A stretch of 64,000 nt of DNA, taken from Scilla litardierei (taxonomy: Eukaryota; Streptophyta; Magnoliopsida; Asparagales; Asparagaceae). Positions within the stretch are counted from its first letter, which is position 1; every line of letters begins with the position of its first letter. Shown one piece after another: positions 61,854 through 64,000 of this stretch. The DNA lies in NCBI GenBank assembly GCA_030789695.1, contig CM061138.1, positions 183,063,051 through 183,127,050 on the forward strand, written 5' to 3'. The notes under the pieces were generated by a model. That model saw only the letters and a program-made list of their open reading frames with translations, did not search any database and was not told the DNA's origin. The position numbers were made by a program, and so were the translations under genes.

Positions 61854-64000
61854 TGTCACGCCCCGCTTCCCAAAAACACGGAGGCGAAGCGTGACGAAGG
61901 CCCGCTTAGGCCGGGGCTAAGAGCCCAGACCCAATAAGCGTCTGTAGTTTTCCATAGCGAAAGTACATGTCCCTGCAAGTTAGTACGAAATAACAAAAGT
62001 ACTGAAAAGAAACATTTCATTTTATTCCAAAATTTATCATCAATGTACTGAGAGTCTAAAAATGCCGAAAACGGCAACAACTGCTGAAAGGGAACCTAAT
62101 AGTGCAAGCACCCAACCTAGACGAGAAGTAAGAGTGCAACGCACCCAACTCAAACTGAAATGGATAATCTCTGGAACAGCAACAGAAGACCTCTAACTCT
62201 GATCGTCCTCTGGATCGTACTCCGGATCAACGTCCTCCGGCTCTCCGTCAGCTGGCAAGTCCGCCTCGTCGACGTACTCTGGCTCAACACCTGACGTACA
62301 GCACCAAAAGAAGGAACTGTACGTCAGGTCAAGTCTACAAAAAGGGTTAGACCAAACTGCAAGTGTATCAACTTTTTAGACAACGTTTTACTGGTTGATT
62401 AGCATGCTGGGGTTACAACAAGTACAAGAGAAGTAACGTAGCAGGAAAGTAAAGCGCAACAAGTAGTAGTTGTAGCGTGTGCTACCAACTACGGGACTAG
62501 CCTACAGGTGTCAGGACAAGACGTGACGTGACGGAAACAAGGCAGAACAAGACAAGTGAGACACGAAAAGGGTTCACGCCTTACGGTTCGAGGGGGATCA
62601 GACCCTCTTGCCGTGCGCACGCTCAACCCAACCCCAAACCCCATGACAAGACAAGACAAGACACCAGTACAAGGGATCACTCGCTCTAGCTTGGCGAGTG
62701 CCCTATTGCCCGCAGGCTGAGAATCAGTACAAGGGATCACTCTCTCTAGCTTGGAGAGTGCCCTATTGCCCTCGGGTTGTGTATCAGTACAAGGGATCAC
62801 CCTCTCAACTTGGAGAGTGCCCTATTGCCCGCAGGCTGTGAATCAGTACAAGGGATCACTCGGCGAGTGCCCTATTGCCCAGCGGGCTGTGCAAGACGGG
62901 ACGTGACGTGACAAGACGGGAAGGGTTATTCTAGGGTGTCCACACACATGCACACACATGATAGCCCTATGATGTCAAAAGTTTTTGTTGTCGGGCTCAG
63001 ACTTCGTCGTCAAGTCTGAGCCGTCAGGAGTCGTCCCGGACGCTATCATTTCACGTCCGGTTCTCATCACACACCATCTAACAGTTCTACAAACTAGAAC
63101 TAAAGCACAGTCAAATCGCAAGTGGGTCTACTTGCCTGGAATAGCGAGTGTGTCGTCTGTCCAGGGCGTCTCGTCTAGTCGTCGCGTCCGCGGTAGTCCG
63201 TTTGAAAAGAGATCACGGCGACGGTGTCAAGTCGCGATTTTCGTCAAATCCTATTTAGGTTCATTTCTAAGTTAGGCGTGGCTACCCTAACTGTCACGAG
63301 TCTAGTTTTCCAATCAGCCTATCCGACGATTCTATCCTATGTGCACAGTCAAAAGTCCAAACATCGGTCTATGGTTACACATCGATTTAAGAGAGCAGAA
63401 AATAAATTTACTGAGTTAAGTTGCCGGTTTTAGTTAGGTTTTTAGTTTTGCTACTGTGGGGGTTTCGCTACGAGATAGGGGAACCAACCTGTCCGGAGTC
63501 TGGGGTAGAGCGGACGTAGTGTCTGAACGGCGACCGATCTGACTGGCACGGCTACGGATCGTCTCCTAGCGGTGTCTCGGCTACGGGCAGCGTAGCCAGA
63601 CACGTTCTGGTAGCGGGCGGGACGCGTGAACAGCGAGCAGTGCGTCGGGTAAGCGTACTACGGCTTCCGGAGAACTTGCAACGACAACCGAGATGAACGG
63701 TTCGTCGTACCCAACGCCTACGACGTCGGGAGTCGTAGGAAGAGTTCGCGACGTCGATGAATACTCCCAGACGGTGTAGGAGGCTGTCGGAGGGCTCCAA
63801 CAGCGAGGAGAGGCGGCGAGATCTTGGCGGCGCGTCGGAACGTCGCAAAACACCCAAAACAGCGAGCAACCACGCTGTTACAGGAGGTTTCGCGGCCTGG
63901 GGTCGCTGTCAACGGCGAGAGGGGGCAGAGGGGGGTTCACGGCGACGGCGTGGGGGCTCCGGCGGCAGCGGCAGCGGTGGCGGCGGCCGTCGCGGGCTGC
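61854..64000 (-). repeat. Second related LTR on the minus strand, truncated by the window end
   Basis: Begins TGTCACGCCCCGCTTCCC inside the LTR at 60033-61853. Same terminal sequence but different body, so a sister family. It includes a four-copy tandem repeat (62666-62892) and a GC-rich end (63880-64000). Frames at 63552-63912 overlap one another on the same strand and show no domain. Confidence 0.6.
62666..62892 (-). repeat. Four-copy, 60-base tandem repeat in the minus-strand LTR
   Basis: Units begin AGTACAAGGGATCACTC and contain GAGTGCCCTATTGCCC. The CACTC/GAGTG arms can pair around a variable loop; in three units the arm extends (for example CTCTC/GAGAG) with compensating changes. Confidence 0.75.

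Noticed and set aside
62666..62892. CRISPR array
   Set aside because: The units are contiguous imperfect tandem repeats without unique spacers, within a plant LTR.
1..64000. Organelle-derived insertions, rRNA, snoRNA or miRNA hairpins
   Set aside because: I saw no organelle gene text, rRNA words or convincing precursor hairpin outside the repeats; a covariance-model search would be needed to exclude small RNAs.

Overview
The window is nuclear DNA of a flowering plant. The evidence is one five-exon gene with GT-AG introns and a dense, nested population of plant-type LTR retrotransposons (chromodomain Ty3/gypsy of the Tekay and Reina types, Ty1/copia of the Tork and SIRE types), plus a MULE and a hAT-like MITE. 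The sequence alone does not settle the order or species. There are no bacterial-style operons, no rRNA and no intact tRNA genes.

Layout. 1-3411: remains of a Ty3 element of Tat/Athila type (3' end and LTR), then the non-coding 3' end and LTR start of an old Ty1/copia element. 3412-14084: a MULE with a 9-bp target duplication, split by a decayed 9.6-kb Tekay element (3645-13228, TSD ATTTT). 14094-14642: LTR remnant and primer site of another copia element. 14643-28190: a Tork-type copia element whose reverse-transcriptase region is split by a young 8.5-kb non-autonomous Tekay-related element (18575-27045, TSD TCAGC). That element has 2.4-kb LTRs and codes only for a four-zinc-knuckle protein. 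28191-29400: a 55-base C tract, GC-rich sequence and a Tat/Athila-like LTR piece.

29885-57941, minus strand: the only host gene, a conserved plant protein of unknown function (704 codons in my splice model, all junctions in phase). Its second intron is about 24.8 kb and holds a Reina element with identical LTRs (37124-43414, TSD GAAAG), a SIRE element (46418-55340, TSD TTTCT), a hAT-like MITE (33998-34851), two diverged tRNA-like SINE heads and small repeats. Both LTR elements lie antisense to the gene. 58080-64000: upstream non-coding repeat sequence, then two nested LTRs on the minus strand related to the non-autonomous element, running off the window end.

The elements do not form a pathway. 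Relative ages follow from nesting and LTR divergence: old copia/Tat remnants, then the MULE, then Tekay inside it; Tork, then the young non-autonomous element inside it; Reina and SIRE are young intronic insertions. The LTR promoters are a recurring point of interest. The non-autonomous Tekay-type LTR carries about 14 DRE/CRT cores (RCCGAC) upstream of its TATA box, the Tork LTR carries an as-1-like pair of TGACG motifs, and the SIRE LTR and an unrelated Ty3 LTR share inverted MSA-like (CCAACGG) palindromes.
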